Made by a program: the position numbers and the translations under genes. The notes beneath the pieces were generated by a model. It did no database searches. It was given only the letters and a program-made list of their open reading frames with translations, and was not told where the DNA came from. Below, piece after piece: positions 8,314 through 15,557 of a DNA stretch of 64,000 nucleotides. Position 1 is the first letter of the stretch. Each line of letters begins with the position of its first letter. The stretch comes from JAVJSF01 sp040219555 (GTDB taxonomy: Bacteria > Actinomycetota > Thermoleophilia > Miltoncostaeales > Miltoncostaeaceae), in assembly GCA_040219555.1 (NCBI GenBank), contig JAVJSF010000009.1, forward strand, positions 310,001 to 374,000. The letters are read 5' to 3'.

Positions 8314-9642
8314 GTGCCACGAACCGGACCGCCGCCAGAGAGCCCCTACCCCGGTCCGGCCCCCCAGCGCGGCCGGGCGACCGCCGAGGCCGGCGGCCGC
8401 AACGCAGCCGGCGCGGCGCCGGGCAGGACGAGCGGCCGCCTGCGCGCGGGCGCGGTGGCGCTGGTGGCGGGACTGGCCGGCGGCCTGCTGGCCCTGGGCG
8501 GCGCGGGGCTGAGCGGCAACCTGGGCGGGGAGGGCGACACGGTCATCGTCCGCGACGCCCTGCCGCTGCAGGACCGGGTGGCCGCGCGCGACGGCGGGCG
8601 ACCGTTCGTCGCGCCGCCGGCAGGCGGGGGCCCCTCGCCCGATGCGGACGGCGGATCCGTCCCCCCGATCCAGGACGTCGTGGCGCGAACGGCGCCGGCG
8701 GTGGTCAAGGTGATCACGGGGCCCCCGGGGGCCGATCCCGACGGGCGCCTGGGGTCCGGATTCGTCATCTCGGCCGACGGCCTGGTGCTGAGCAACGCCC
8801 ACGTGATCGAGGACGCGAGCCGCGTGAGCGTGACCTTCGACGACGGCACCGAGATGGAGGGCGAGGTCCTGGGCCGCGACGCGAGCACCGACCTCGCGGT
8901 CATCCGCGTGGGCGGGCTCCCCGCCGGCGTGCGCCCGCTGGACCTCGGCAGCACCGACGGGCTGGTGGTGGGCGACGGGGTCATCGCGATCGGCAACCCG
9001 TTCGGACTCGAGCGGACGGCCACCGCGGGGATCATCTCTGCGCTCAAGCGCATCATCCGCGCGCCGAACGGCTTCGAGATCCAGAACGTCATCCAGACCG
9101 ACGCCGCCATCAACCGGGGCAACTCCGGCGGCCCGCTCCTGGACGGGGCGGGGCGGGTGATCGGCATCAACTCACAGATCGCAACCGGGAGCGGCGGCAA
9201 CGACGGCATCAGTTTCGCGGTCCCCATCGACACCGTGCGCCCGGTGGTCAACGCGATCGTTCGCAGCGGCGAGGCAGAGCACGCCTGGCTGGGCGTGACC
9301 GGGCGGCAGGTGACGCCGGCCATCGCCGACGCGCTGGGACTGGGCGACACCCGCGGTGTGGCCGTGGTGGCGGTGGACGAGCGCGGGCCGGCGGGCGACG
9401 CGGGGCTGACCCCGGCCGGCACCCCGCTCGAGGCGGACGTCCCGCTCGGCGGCGACATCATCGTCCGGGTGGAGGGCCTGCCGGCGAACGACATGGCCGA
9501 TGTCAGCCGCGAGGTGTCCTCCCGGGCCGTCGGCGACCCCCTCACCCTGACCGTGCTGCGCGACGGGGTGCGCCGGACGCTGACGATCACGCTGGCCGAC
9601 CGGCCGGGTGATGTCGGACTCGCCCCAGGGGCCCGGCCCTAA
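8314..9642 (+). CDS. HtrA/DegP-like serine protease with PDZ domain
   Basis: The 442-residue product has a Pro/Arg-rich cytoplasmic N-terminus, one membrane anchor at about residues 44-67, a trypsin-like domain at about 115-310 and a PDZ domain at about 325-430. The catalytic triad is visible: His163 in SNAHVIED, Asp193 in ASTDLAVI and Ser271 in RGNSGGPLL. The family degrades or refolds damaged proteins outside the membrane. The gene is divergent from the response regulator, as is common for HtrA and envelope-stress two-component systems, so control by that regulator is likely though unproven. Confidence 0.93.
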   Translation: MPRTGPPPESPYPGPAPQRGRATAEAGGRNAAGAAPGRTSGRLRAGAVALVAGLAGGLLALGGAGLSGNLGGEGDTVIVRDALPLQDRVAARDGGRPFVAPPAGGGPSPDADGGSVPPIQDVVARTAPAVVKVITGPPGADPDGRLGSGFVISADGLVLSNAHVIEDASRVSVTFDDGTEMEGEVLGRDASTDLAVIRVGGLPAGVRPLDLGSTDGLVVGDGVIAIGNPFGLERTATAGIISALKRIIRAPNGFEIQNVIQTDAAINRGNSGGPLLDGAGRVIGINSQIATGSGGNDGISFAVPIDTVRPVVNAIVRSGEAEHAWLGVTGRQVTPAIADALGLGDTRGVAVVAVDERGPAGDAGLTPAGTPLEADVPLGGDIIVRVEGLPANDMADVSREVSSRAVGDPLTLTVLRDGVRRTLTITLADRPGDVGLAPGARP

Positions 9643-9657
9643 CCGACGCGCGGCGAC

Positions 9658-10182
9658 TTGACCGACCTCCTCATCCGCCCCGCCGGCCCGGACGACGCCG
9701 GGGCCATCGGGCGCATCTACGACCAGGGCATCGCGGCGGGCATCGCCACCTTCGCGGTGGGCCCCCACGACGCGCAGGAGCGCCGGGCGTGGCTGGCCTC
9801 CCGGCCCGACCGGGCCCCGGTGTGGGTGGGCGAGGGCGCCGCCGGAGTGGTGGCCTGGTCGGCCCTGGCGCCCTTCTCGCACCGGCCCTGGTACGACGGG
9901 GTGGCCGAGTACACCGCCTACGTGGCCGAGGGCATGGGCGGGCGCGGGATCGGCGCCCGGATGCTCGCCTCACTCGTCGAGGAGGCGCCCGCGTTCGGGT
10001 ACTGGAAGCTGGTGGGGATGATCCTGGCCGACAACGCCGCCGGCCTGGCCCTGGCGCGGCGGGCGGGCTTCCGGGTGGTGGGTACCCACCAGGCGCACGG
10101 CCGCCAGGGCGGGCGCTGGCGGGATGTCACGGTGGTCGAGCGCCACCTGGTGCACGCGCCGGAGGGGGAGCCGGCGCCGTGA
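9658..10182 (+). CDS. GNAT acetyltransferase (phosphinothricin acetyltransferase-like)
   Basis: This 174-residue protein resembles the Pat/bar subgroup of GNAT enzymes: IRPAGPDDAGAIGRIYDQGI at the start, TAYVAEGMGGRGIG (acetyl-CoA binding Gly-rich loop near residues 87-100), and MILADNAAGLALARRAGFRVVGTHQ, followed by GGRWRDVTVVERHL. Such enzymes N-acetylate small amines or methionine derivatives; substrate here is unknown. The only suitable start in this frame is a TTG 16 nt after the HtrA stop. It overlaps lipB by four bases (GTGA), so it may be co-transcribed with both neighbours. Confidence 0.88.
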   Translation: MTDLLIRPAGPDDAGAIGRIYDQGIAAGIATFAVGPHDAQERRAWLASRPDRAPVWVGEGAAGVVAWSALAPFSHRPWYDGVAEYTAYVAEGMGGRGIGARMLASLVEEAPAFGYWKLVGMILADNAAGLALARRAGFRVVGTHQAHGRQGGRWRDVTVVERHLVHAPEGEPAP

Positions 10183-10895
10183 GCGTGCTGGCACCGGGGC
10201 GTGAGGCGATCGTGGTGCGGACGTCGCGCATGGACTACCGCGCCGCGTGGGAGGTCCAGCGCTCGCTGGTGGCCCGTCGCGGGGCCGGGGAGATCCCCGA
10301 CGTGCTCTGGCTGCTGGAGCATCCGCCGACCTTCACCACGGGCCGCCACGGGGACAGAGGGGATCTGCTGCTGGACGACGCCGCCCTGGCCGAGCGCGGG
10401 GGCGCATTCGTCCGCTCGGACCGCGGCGGGCAGATGACCTGGCACGGGCCGGGCCAGATGACGGCCTACGTCATCGCCGACCTGCGTCCCGGCGGGCGGG
10501 TGCGGGCGTTCGTGGATGCGCTGGTCGAGGCGATGCGGGCCGCCGCAGGGGTGGCCGACGCGCACGGCGACGGGCGGGCCGTTGGCCTCTACGTGGACGG
10601 CCGCAAGCTGGGCAGCGTCGGGATCCGCGTGAGCGAGGGCATCAGCCACCACGGCGTCGCGCTGAACCGCGACCCGGACCTGGAGTGGCCGCGGGCCATG
10701 GTGGGCTGCGGCGACCCCGGAGTGCCGCCCACCTCGATCGCCGCCGAGGGTGGCGATCCGGATCGCGACCGGGTTGAGGACGCTTTCGTGTCCGCGCTCG
10801 GCGAGGGGCTCGGGTGGGCGCGCCTGGACGCCGGCGACCCCGACGGGCTCGGCATCGGCGCGGCGCCCGTCCGGCAGCCGGGCGCCGCGCCGTAG
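10179..10895 (+). CDS. lipB: Octanoyl-[acyl-carrier-protein]:protein octanoyltransferase
   Basis: This 238-residue protein transfers octanoate from ACP to lipoyl domains of 2-oxoacid dehydrogenases and GcvH. It has the LipB signature RGGQMTWHGPGQ, a KLGSVGIRV segment with the conserved lysine, GVALN, and MVGCGDPGVPPTSI containing the catalytic cysteine. The GTG start overlaps the preceding stop and follows a GGAGGGGGAG ribosome site. LipA is not in the window. The enzyme is housekeeping, but it would also be needed to lipoylate the unusual lipoyl-NeuD fusion at 56982-58103. Confidence 0.95.
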   Translation: MSVLAPGREAIVVRTSRMDYRAAWEVQRSLVARRGAGEIPDVLWLLEHPPTFTTGRHGDRGDLLLDDAALAERGGAFVRSDRGGQMTWHGPGQMTAYVIADLRPGGRVRAFVDALVEAMRAAAGVADAHGDGRAVGLYVDGRKLGSVGIRVSEGISHHGVALNRDPDLEWPRAMVGCGDPGVPPTSIAAEGGDPDRDRVEDAFVSALGEGLGWARLDAGDPDGLGIGAAPVRQPGAAP

Positions 10896-10901
10896 TACGG
10901 T
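10896..10901 (+). promoter_or_regulatory. Putative -10 element (TACGGT) before the CNNM operon leader ORF
   Basis: TACGGT overlaps the region just after the lipB stop and lies 7 nt before a GTG at 10909, the same geometry as at other leaderless starts here. Confidence 0.4.
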
Positions 10902-10908
10902 TCCGGCG

Positions 10909-11055
10909 GTGAGATATCGACAATGCCCGTCCGGCCGTACCAGCGCGGACGACGCCTCGCCGGAGGACGCCGCGGCGGACACGCACGAACCCCGATGGCC
11001 GGGGCCACCCTGCGCGGTGGCTGACGACGGCGTCCCGGGGCACCGGGGCCGATGA
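10909..11055 (+). CDS. Short leader ORF (48 aa) coupled to the CNNM transporter gene
   Basis: This short frame begins VRYRQCPSGRTS and ends GHRGR, with its TGA inside the ATGA overlap that starts the next gene. A TANNNT hexamer lies 7 nt before its GTG, as for real genes nearby. It has two cysteines and seven prolines and no recognisable domain. It could be a genuine small protein, or a leader peptide whose translation couples or attenuates the downstream metal transporter, as proline-rich leaders do for some magnesium transporters. Evidence is positional only, so confidence is moderate. Confidence 0.45.
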   Translation: MRYRQCPSGRTSADDASPEDAAADTHEPRWPGPPCAVADDGVPGHRGR

Positions 11056-12446
11056 GCTGGATCCTGCTGCTCCTGCTCGGCCTGCTGATCGTGCTGGCGA
11101 TCACGGCCGCCACGGGCTACTTCGTGGCGCAGGAGTTCTCCTACATGGCGGTGGACCGCTCGCGCCTGAAGGCCCGGGCCGCCGAGGGCGACCCCGGGGC
11201 CGCGCGTGCGCTCAACGTGACCCGGCGCACCTCGTTCATGCTGTCGGGCGCGCAACTGGGCATCACCGTGACGGCCCTGCTCGTGGGCTTCGTGGCCGAG
11301 CCGTTCATCGGGCAGGCGGTGGGCGAGGGACTCGGCGGCGCCGGCGTGCCGACGTCCGTTGGCGTGGGGCTCGGGACCGGCCTCGCGCTGGTCTTCTCGA
11401 CCATCGTCCAGATGATCTTCGGCGAGCTCTTCCCGAAGAACCTCGCCATCGCCCGCCCGGAGCCCCTGGCCGTGGGCCTGGCCCGCTCGACCAACGTCTA
11501 CCTCGCGGCCTTCGGCTGGCTCATCCACGTGTTCGACAAGGCGTCCAACACGCTTCTGCGCGCGCTGCGCATCGAGCCGGTGCACGATGTGGAGCACTCG
11601 GCCACCATGCGCGATCTCGAGCACATCGTGGCGGACTCGCGCGAGAGCGGCGACCTCCCCGAGGAGCTCTCGGTGCTGCTGGACCGCATCCTCGACTTCC
11701 CGGAGCGGGATGTGGAGCACGCGATGATCCCCCGGGCCTACGTCGACGTGGTGCGCCCCGACGACGCGCTCGCCGAGGTCCGCTCCCTGATGGGCGACGG
11801 CCACTCGCGCTACCCGGTGATCGATGACGACGAGGCCATCGCCGGCGTGGTCCACCTCCAGGACATCCTCGAGGGGAACCACCCCGACGATACGCCGGCG
11901 GGCGTCGTGGCCCGCGAGGCTGCCCTGGTGCCGACCTCGATGGTGCTGCCCGACGCCCTGCGGCTGCTGGCCCGCACGCACAACCAGCTCGCCTGCGTCG
12001 TGGACGAGTACGGAGGATTCGCCGGCATCGTCACCCTCGAGGACCTGGCCGAGGAACTGGTGGGGGAGATCGCCGACGAGCACGACGAGCCCGAGGGCGC
12101 GCCCGAGCCCGAGGAGGAGGAAGACGGGGTCTGGCTGATGGCCGGGGGGGTCCACATCGACGAGGTCGAACGCGCCGTGGGCGCGGACCTTCCCCGTGGC
12201 GACTACGAGACGATCGCCGGCCTGCTCATCGCCGAGCACGGCCAGCTCCCGGAGGTCGGTGCACGGGTGGCCGTGCAGTTGCCCATCGACCCCGGCGACC
12301 TGGCGCTGAGCGAGCCGCCCGAGGCGCCGGTGATGCACATGGAGGTCCTCTCGGTGGAGCGGCATGTGCCGGCCATGGTCCGGGTCACCCTGGAGCAACC
12401 CGGGGGCGGTGAGTACGACCCGGTTGAGGCGGTCCGGGAGCCGTGA
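11052..12446 (+). CDS. CNNM/CorC-family transporter (DUF21-CBS-CBS-CorC_HlyC)
   Basis: The 464-residue product starts with a DUF21 membrane domain (about residues 1-190, helices including WILLLLLGLLIVLAITAATG), followed by a CBS pair at about 205-330 and a C-terminal CorC/HlyC domain at about 345-440 with GDYETIAGLLIAEHGQLP. Proteins of this type were once called hemolysin C and are now linked to Mg2+ or Co2+ efflux or Na+/Mg2+ exchange. It overlaps the next gene, a shorter paralogue, by four bases. The ATG overlaps the stop of a 48-codon leader ORF. Confidence 0.92.
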   Translation: MSWILLLLLGLLIVLAITAATGYFVAQEFSYMAVDRSRLKARAAEGDPGAARALNVTRRTSFMLSGAQLGITVTALLVGFVAEPFIGQAVGEGLGGAGVPTSVGVGLGTGLALVFSTIVQMIFGELFPKNLAIARPEPLAVGLARSTNVYLAAFGWLIHVFDKASNTLLRALRIEPVHDVEHSATMRDLEHIVADSRESGDLPEELSVLLDRILDFPERDVEHAMIPRAYVDVVRPDDALAEVRSLMGDGHSRYPVIDDDEAIAGVVHLQDILEGNHPDDTPAGVVAREAALVPTSMVLPDALRLLARTHNQLACVVDEYGGFAGIVTLEDLAEELVGEIADEHDEPEGAPEPEEEEDGVWLMAGGVHIDEVERAVGADLPRGDYETIAGLLIAEHGQLPEVGARVAVQLPIDPGDLALSEPPEAPVMHMEVLSVERHVPAMVRVTLEQPGGGEYDPVEAVREP

Positions 12447-13477
12447 ACAACCCGGCCATCATCCTCGCGGTCACCGCAGCGCTGATCATGCTGAGCGCGT
12501 TCTTCGTGGCCGCCGAGTTCGCCCTGCTGGCGGCCCGGCCGCACCGCTTCGAGGACCGCGCCGCCACCTCGCGCTCGGCGCGGGCCGCGCTGCGCTCCTC
12601 GTCCGAGCTCACCGTGCTGCTGGCCGGCTCCCAGCTGGGGATCACGGCCTGCGCCCTCGGGCTGGGCGCGGTGACCAAGCCCGCCGTACACCACTGGCTG
12701 ACCCCGCTCCTCGATGGCTGGGGCGCTCCGCTGTGGCTCGCCGACGTCGCCGGTTTCGCCCTGGCGCTCATCTTCGTGACGTTCCTGCACCTGGTGGTGG
12801 GCGAGATGGCGCCGAAGTCGTGGGCGATCTCCCACCCCGAGACCTCCGCCATCCTGCTGGCCATCCCGATGCGCGGCTTCATGGCGATCACCCGGCCCTT
12901 CCTGCAGGCCCTCAACGAGGCGGCCAACTGGTGCCTGAGGAGGGTCGGGGTCGAGCCGACCAACGTGGTGGCCACGGGCCAGAGCCCCGACGACCTCCGC
13001 CACCTGGTGGAGCACTCGGCCAACGTGGGCGCGCTGGACGCCGGCTTCTCCGCGCAGCTCTCCGGGGCGCTGGACCTCCAGAGCCTGACGGTGCGCGACC
13101 TCATGCGGCCCGGCAAGCGCCCCACCGCCGTCGGGCCGCGGGCGACCATGGCCGATGTCCGCCGCGCGACCCGCGAGTCGGGCCACCTGCGGATCCTGGT
13201 GGGCGAGCGGGACCGGCTGAACGCCGTCATCCATGTGCGCGACACGATCGACGAGCCCGCGGGGCGCCAGGCGCGCGACCTGGCCCGCCCGGTGCTGACC
13301 CTCGACGCGGGCGTCCCGGTCTACTCGGCGCTGGCGACGATGCGCGAGTCGCGCAACCACCTGGCGGTGGTCACCGCCGGCGGGCGGACCGTCGGGGTCG
13401 TGACGCTGGCCGACGTGCTGCGCAAGCTCTTCCCCCGCGGCACCGCAGAGGGCGCCGAGGCCGGGTTCACCCCGTGA
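12443..13477 (+). CDS. CNNM/CorC-family transporter, short form (DUF21-CBS)
   Basis: This 344-residue paralogue of the preceding protein keeps the DUF21 membrane domain (IILAVTAALIMLSAFFVAAEFALLAARP) and a CBS pair, but lacks the C-terminal CorC/HlyC domain. Paired long and short genes like this are common in actinobacteria and may form a heteromer. It starts at GTG within a GTGA overlap. It converges on the IscX-like gene, with 22 nt between their stops. Confidence 0.9.
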   Translation: MNNPAIILAVTAALIMLSAFFVAAEFALLAARPHRFEDRAATSRSARAALRSSSELTVLLAGSQLGITACALGLGAVTKPAVHHWLTPLLDGWGAPLWLADVAGFALALIFVTFLHLVVGEMAPKSWAISHPETSAILLAIPMRGFMAITRPFLQALNEAANWCLRRVGVEPTNVVATGQSPDDLRHLVEHSANVGALDAGFSAQLSGALDLQSLTVRDLMRPGKRPTAVGPRATMADVRRATRESGHLRILVGERDRLNAVIHVRDTIDEPAGRQARDLARPVLTLDAGVPVYSALATMRESRNHLAVVTAGGRTVGVVTLADVLRKLFPRGTAEGAEAGFTP

Positions 13478-13499
13478 CCGCGGTCCGCCGGGCCGGCCC

Positions 13500-13667
13500 C
13501 TAGAGGAGCCCCTCCCAGGCCACCAGGGCCTCGCTCATCAGGCGGTCGTCGGCGGGGTCGGCTCCGAGTCGGCGCACCTCGTCGGCCAGGTCCTCCCAGG
13601 GCACGGCGAACGGATCGGCGTCGGGGAAGGCCGCGCGCAGCGCGTGGGCGAGCTCGTCGGGGCTCAG
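13500..13667 (-). CDS. IscX-like small acidic protein, probable CTG start
   Basis: The 55-residue reading contains ELAHALRAAFPDADPFAVP, then WEDLADEV, a DPADD segment and ALVAWEGLL, which lines up with IscX over most of its length (EALYDAYPDLDP, then an acidic DDDP loop and EAILLVW). IscX binds iron and the desulfurase IscS in iron-sulfur cluster assembly. No ATG, GTG or TTG lies near the domain start; a CTG at 13667 overlaps the TGA of the upstream membrane protein (CTGA), so translation is probably coupled. A much longer start at 13820 is possible but would add non-homologous residues. Family call is moderate. Confidence 0.6.
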   Translation of the reverse strand: MSPDELAHALRAAFPDADPFAVPWEDLADEVRRLGADPADDRLMSEALVAWEGLL

Positions 13668-13873
13668 AAGAGGTTCACCGCCGCCGCGGCGGCCAGGACC
13701 ATGATCATCGCGCCGTAGCCGAGGTAGCCGGTCGCGAACAGCAGGACGGTCAGGGCCAGCAGGAGGGCCGTGAGGATGCCCCAGCCCACCTTGGTGAGCC
13801 CCCCGGCCCCGAGCTCCCACCCGGAGTCGTGCGGGCGCCCGTCGCGGCGGGGCTTTCGGTCCTCGGTCGCCAT
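13664..13873 (-). CDS. Small membrane protein of unknown function
   Basis: The 69-residue product has a charged N-terminal half (MATEDRKPRRDGRP) and two predicted membrane segments (GWGILTALLLALTVLLFATGY and GAMIMVLAAAAAV). ATG at 13873 is preferred over 13894 because TAACGT lies 7 nt before it, giving leaderless geometry. It is coupled to the IscX-like gene downstream. No named family is recognised. Confidence 0.65.
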   Translation of the reverse strand: MATEDRKPRRDGRPHDSGWELGAGGLTKVGWGILTALLLALTVLLFATGYLGYGAMIMVLAAAAAVNLF

Positions 13874-13880
13874 CCGGCGC

Positions 13881-13886
13881 ACGTTA
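13881..13886 (-). promoter_or_regulatory. Putative -10 element (TAACGT) of the small membrane protein operon
   Basis: Minus-strand TAACGT ends 7 nt before the ATG at 13873, consistent with a leaderless transcript. Confidence 0.45.
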
Positions 13887-13919
13887 TCGCGCACCGGGCG
13901 CGGCGGGGCGCCGCCCGGC

Positions 13920-13925
13920 TAGCCT
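13920..13925 (+). promoter_or_regulatory. Putative -10 element (TAGCCT) of the peroxiredoxin gene
   Basis: TAGCCT lies 32 nt before the ATG at 13958. The predicted transcript would have a leader of about 25 nt that includes the GGCGGAGGTGG ribosome site. Confidence 0.4.
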
Positions 13926-13957
13926 CTCGCCGACCATGGACCCGGCGGAGGTGGACG

Positions 13958-14431
13958 ATGGCGGTCGAGATCGGCGCGATGGCACCGGACTTCACACTTC
14001 AGGACCCGACGGGCACGCCGGTGTCGCTGTCGTCGTTCCGCGGGCGGCGCAACGTGGTGCTCATCTTCTACCCGGGCGCGTTCAGCGAGTTCTGCACCAG
14101 CCAGTTCCGTGACCTGAGCGCCATCGAGGAGCGCTACGCCCTGGACGGGGACGCGCAGGTGATCGGGGTCTCGGTGGACAGCCGTTACACCCAGGGGCGC
14201 TTCGCCGGGGATCTCGGCCTGACCGACACCATCATGCTGGCCGACTTCTTCCCCAAGGGTGAGGTGGCACGCGCCTACGGGGTGTTCAGCCCCGACTACG
14301 ACACGGCCGGACGGGCCACGTTCATCATCGACACCGGGGGCGTGGTGCGGGGGCGGATGCTCACCGAGACACCGCTGACGATCCCCGACCAGGACGAGTA
14401 CTTCGCGACGCTGGCGGCCTGCCGGACCTGA
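13958..14431 (+). CDS. AhpE-like peroxiredoxin
   Basis: The 157-residue protein has the peroxiredoxin fold: MAPDFTLQDPTGTPVSLSSF, then the active-site segment FYPGAFSEFCTSQFRDL, whose cysteine is the peroxidatic residue. A TFIIDTGGVVRG segment follows. No resolving cysteine is obvious at the expected 2-Cys position, and the sequence resembles mycobacterial AhpE, a 1-Cys enzyme that reduces hydroperoxides with mycothiol/mycoredoxin or thioredoxin as reductant. The start is fixed by a strong GGCGGAGG site and by homology; a longer frame from 13829 is not credible. It converges on rlmN. Confidence 0.9.
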   Translation: MAVEIGAMAPDFTLQDPTGTPVSLSSFRGRRNVVLIFYPGAFSEFCTSQFRDLSAIEERYALDGDAQVIGVSVDSRYTQGRFAGDLGLTDTIMLADFFPKGEVARAYGVFSPDYDTAGRATFIIDTGGVVRGRMLTETPLTIPDQDEYFATLAACRT

Positions 14432-14467
14432 CCGGGCGACCGCCGGGCCGGCCACGGCTGCCCGCGG

Positions 14468-15472
14468 TCAGCCGCCTGCGGCCAGCTGGCCGCAGGCGGC
14501 CGCCACGTCGGCGCCCTTGGAGCGGCGCACCGAGGCCTCCAGGCCGGCGTCCGCCAGGGTGCGCAGGAAGATCTCGCGCCGGGTCTGAGGGCTGGCCTCG
14601 TAGGGCCCCGAGGTGGGGTTGTACTCGATCACGTTCACGTGGAAGCGCCCGTCGCGCAGCAGGTGGGCCAGGCGCTTGGCATCGGCCGCCGAGTCGTTCA
14701 CCTCGTCCAGGAGCAGGTACTCGATGAACACCCGCCGGCCCGTCGTGTCGCAGTAGCGGCGGCACTCGGCCAGCAGGTTCGCGATCGGGTAGCGCTGGTT
14801 GATCGGCATCAGCGCGGTGCGGGTGGCGTCATCGGCGGCGTGCAGCGAGACGGCCAGACGTACCGGCAGCGGGTGGCGGGCCAGCTCCTGGATGCCCGGC
14901 ACCCAGCCGACCGTCGAGATGGCGATGCGCCGCGCCGACAGGCCCAGCCCGTCCTCGGCGTTCATCAGACCGCATGCGGGCAGCACCGCGCCGAGGTTCT
15001 GCATGGGCTCGCCCATACCCATGAAGACGACGTTGGCCAGGCGGGCGCCCTGCGACGAGGCCTCGCGCGCGGCCAGGACGGCCTGGTCGAAGATCTCCGC
15101 CGCGGTGAGGTCGCGGCCCGGGCCCATCGCGCCGGTCGCGCAGAAGCGGCACCCCAGGGCGCAGCCGGCCTGACTGGACACGCAGACCGTCCGCCGGCCG
15201 CCCCCGTGGGCGATCAGGACCGTCTCGACCGCCACCCCGTCCGCCGCGCGCAGGCGCCACTTGACGGTGCCGTCGGCCGACTCGGAGCGCACGTCGGGGG
15301 TGAGGGCCCAGAAGGGGAGCACCTCGGCCAGGCGGGCGCGCAGGTCCTTGGGGAGGGTGGCGACCTCGTCCCAGTCGCCGGCGCCGGCCATCTGGGCCTG
15401 GGCGGCCTGGCGGGCGCGGTAGGCGGGCTGCCCCCAGCCGGCCAGGATCGAGTGCAGAGCGGTGCGGTCCAT
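14468..15472 (-). CDS. rlmN: 23S rRNA (adenine2503-C2)-methyltransferase / tRNA A37 methyltransferase
   Basis: This 334-residue radical-SAM enzyme methylates C2 of A2503 in 23S rRNA and A37 of some tRNAs. The cluster motif CALGCRFC places Cys104, Cys108 and Cys111 on the 4Fe-4S cluster. GMGEPMQNL, SLHAADD and FIEYLLLDEVND are family segments. The methyl-carrying cysteine near the C-terminus is Cys327 in AACGQLA. ATG at 15472 is preferred over 15496, because TACTCT lies 6 nt before it. The last ten codons form a perfect 30-bp palindrome that ends at the stop codon. Confidence 0.96.
   Translation of the reverse strand: MDRTALHSILAGWGQPAYRARQAAQAQMAGAGDWDEVATLPKDLRARLAEVLPFWALTPDVRSESADGTVKWRLRAADGVAVETVLIAHGGGRRTVCVSSQAGCALGCRFCATGAMGPGRDLTAAEIFDQAVLAAREASSQGARLANVVFMGMGEPMQNLGAVLPACGLMNAEDGLGLSARRIAISTVGWVPGIQELARHPLPVRLAVSLHAADDATRTALMPINQRYPIANLLAECRRYCDTTGRRVFIEYLLLDEVNDSAADAKRLAHLLRDGRFHVNVIEYNPTSGPYEASPQTRREIFLRTLADAGLEASVRRSKGADVAAACGQLAAGG
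14471..14500. repeat. Perfect 30-bp palindrome at the 3' end of rlmN
   Basis: The 30 bases equal their own reverse complement and encode residues 325-334 of RlmN (AACGQLAAGG core), ending right at the stop codon. In RNA they would form a 13-14 bp GC-rich stem with almost no loop. It sits between convergent ahpE and rlmN, 40 nt past the ahpE stop, so a role as a bidirectional terminator or 3' end stabiliser is plausible. No U-tract follows on either strand. Confidence 0.6.
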
Positions 15473-15478
15473 CCGGCG

Positions 15479-15484
15479 AGAGTA
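15479..15484 (-). promoter_or_regulatory. Putative -10 element (TACTCT) of rlmN
   Basis: Minus-strand TACTCT ends 6 nt before the ATG at 15472, giving leaderless geometry and favouring that start over the ATG at 15496, which lies upstream of the hexamer. Confidence 0.5.
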
Positions 15485-15557
15485 GCCGAAACCCATCCGG
15501 CCCAGGCCGGGCGCCCGGTCGGATGATCGACTCGACCGCTACCGTCCGTCCTCGACC

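Noticed and set aside
14471..14500. Palindrome considered as a phage attachment site or transposon end
   Set aside because: No matching second copy, integrase or transposase is present, and it lies within a conserved coding end.
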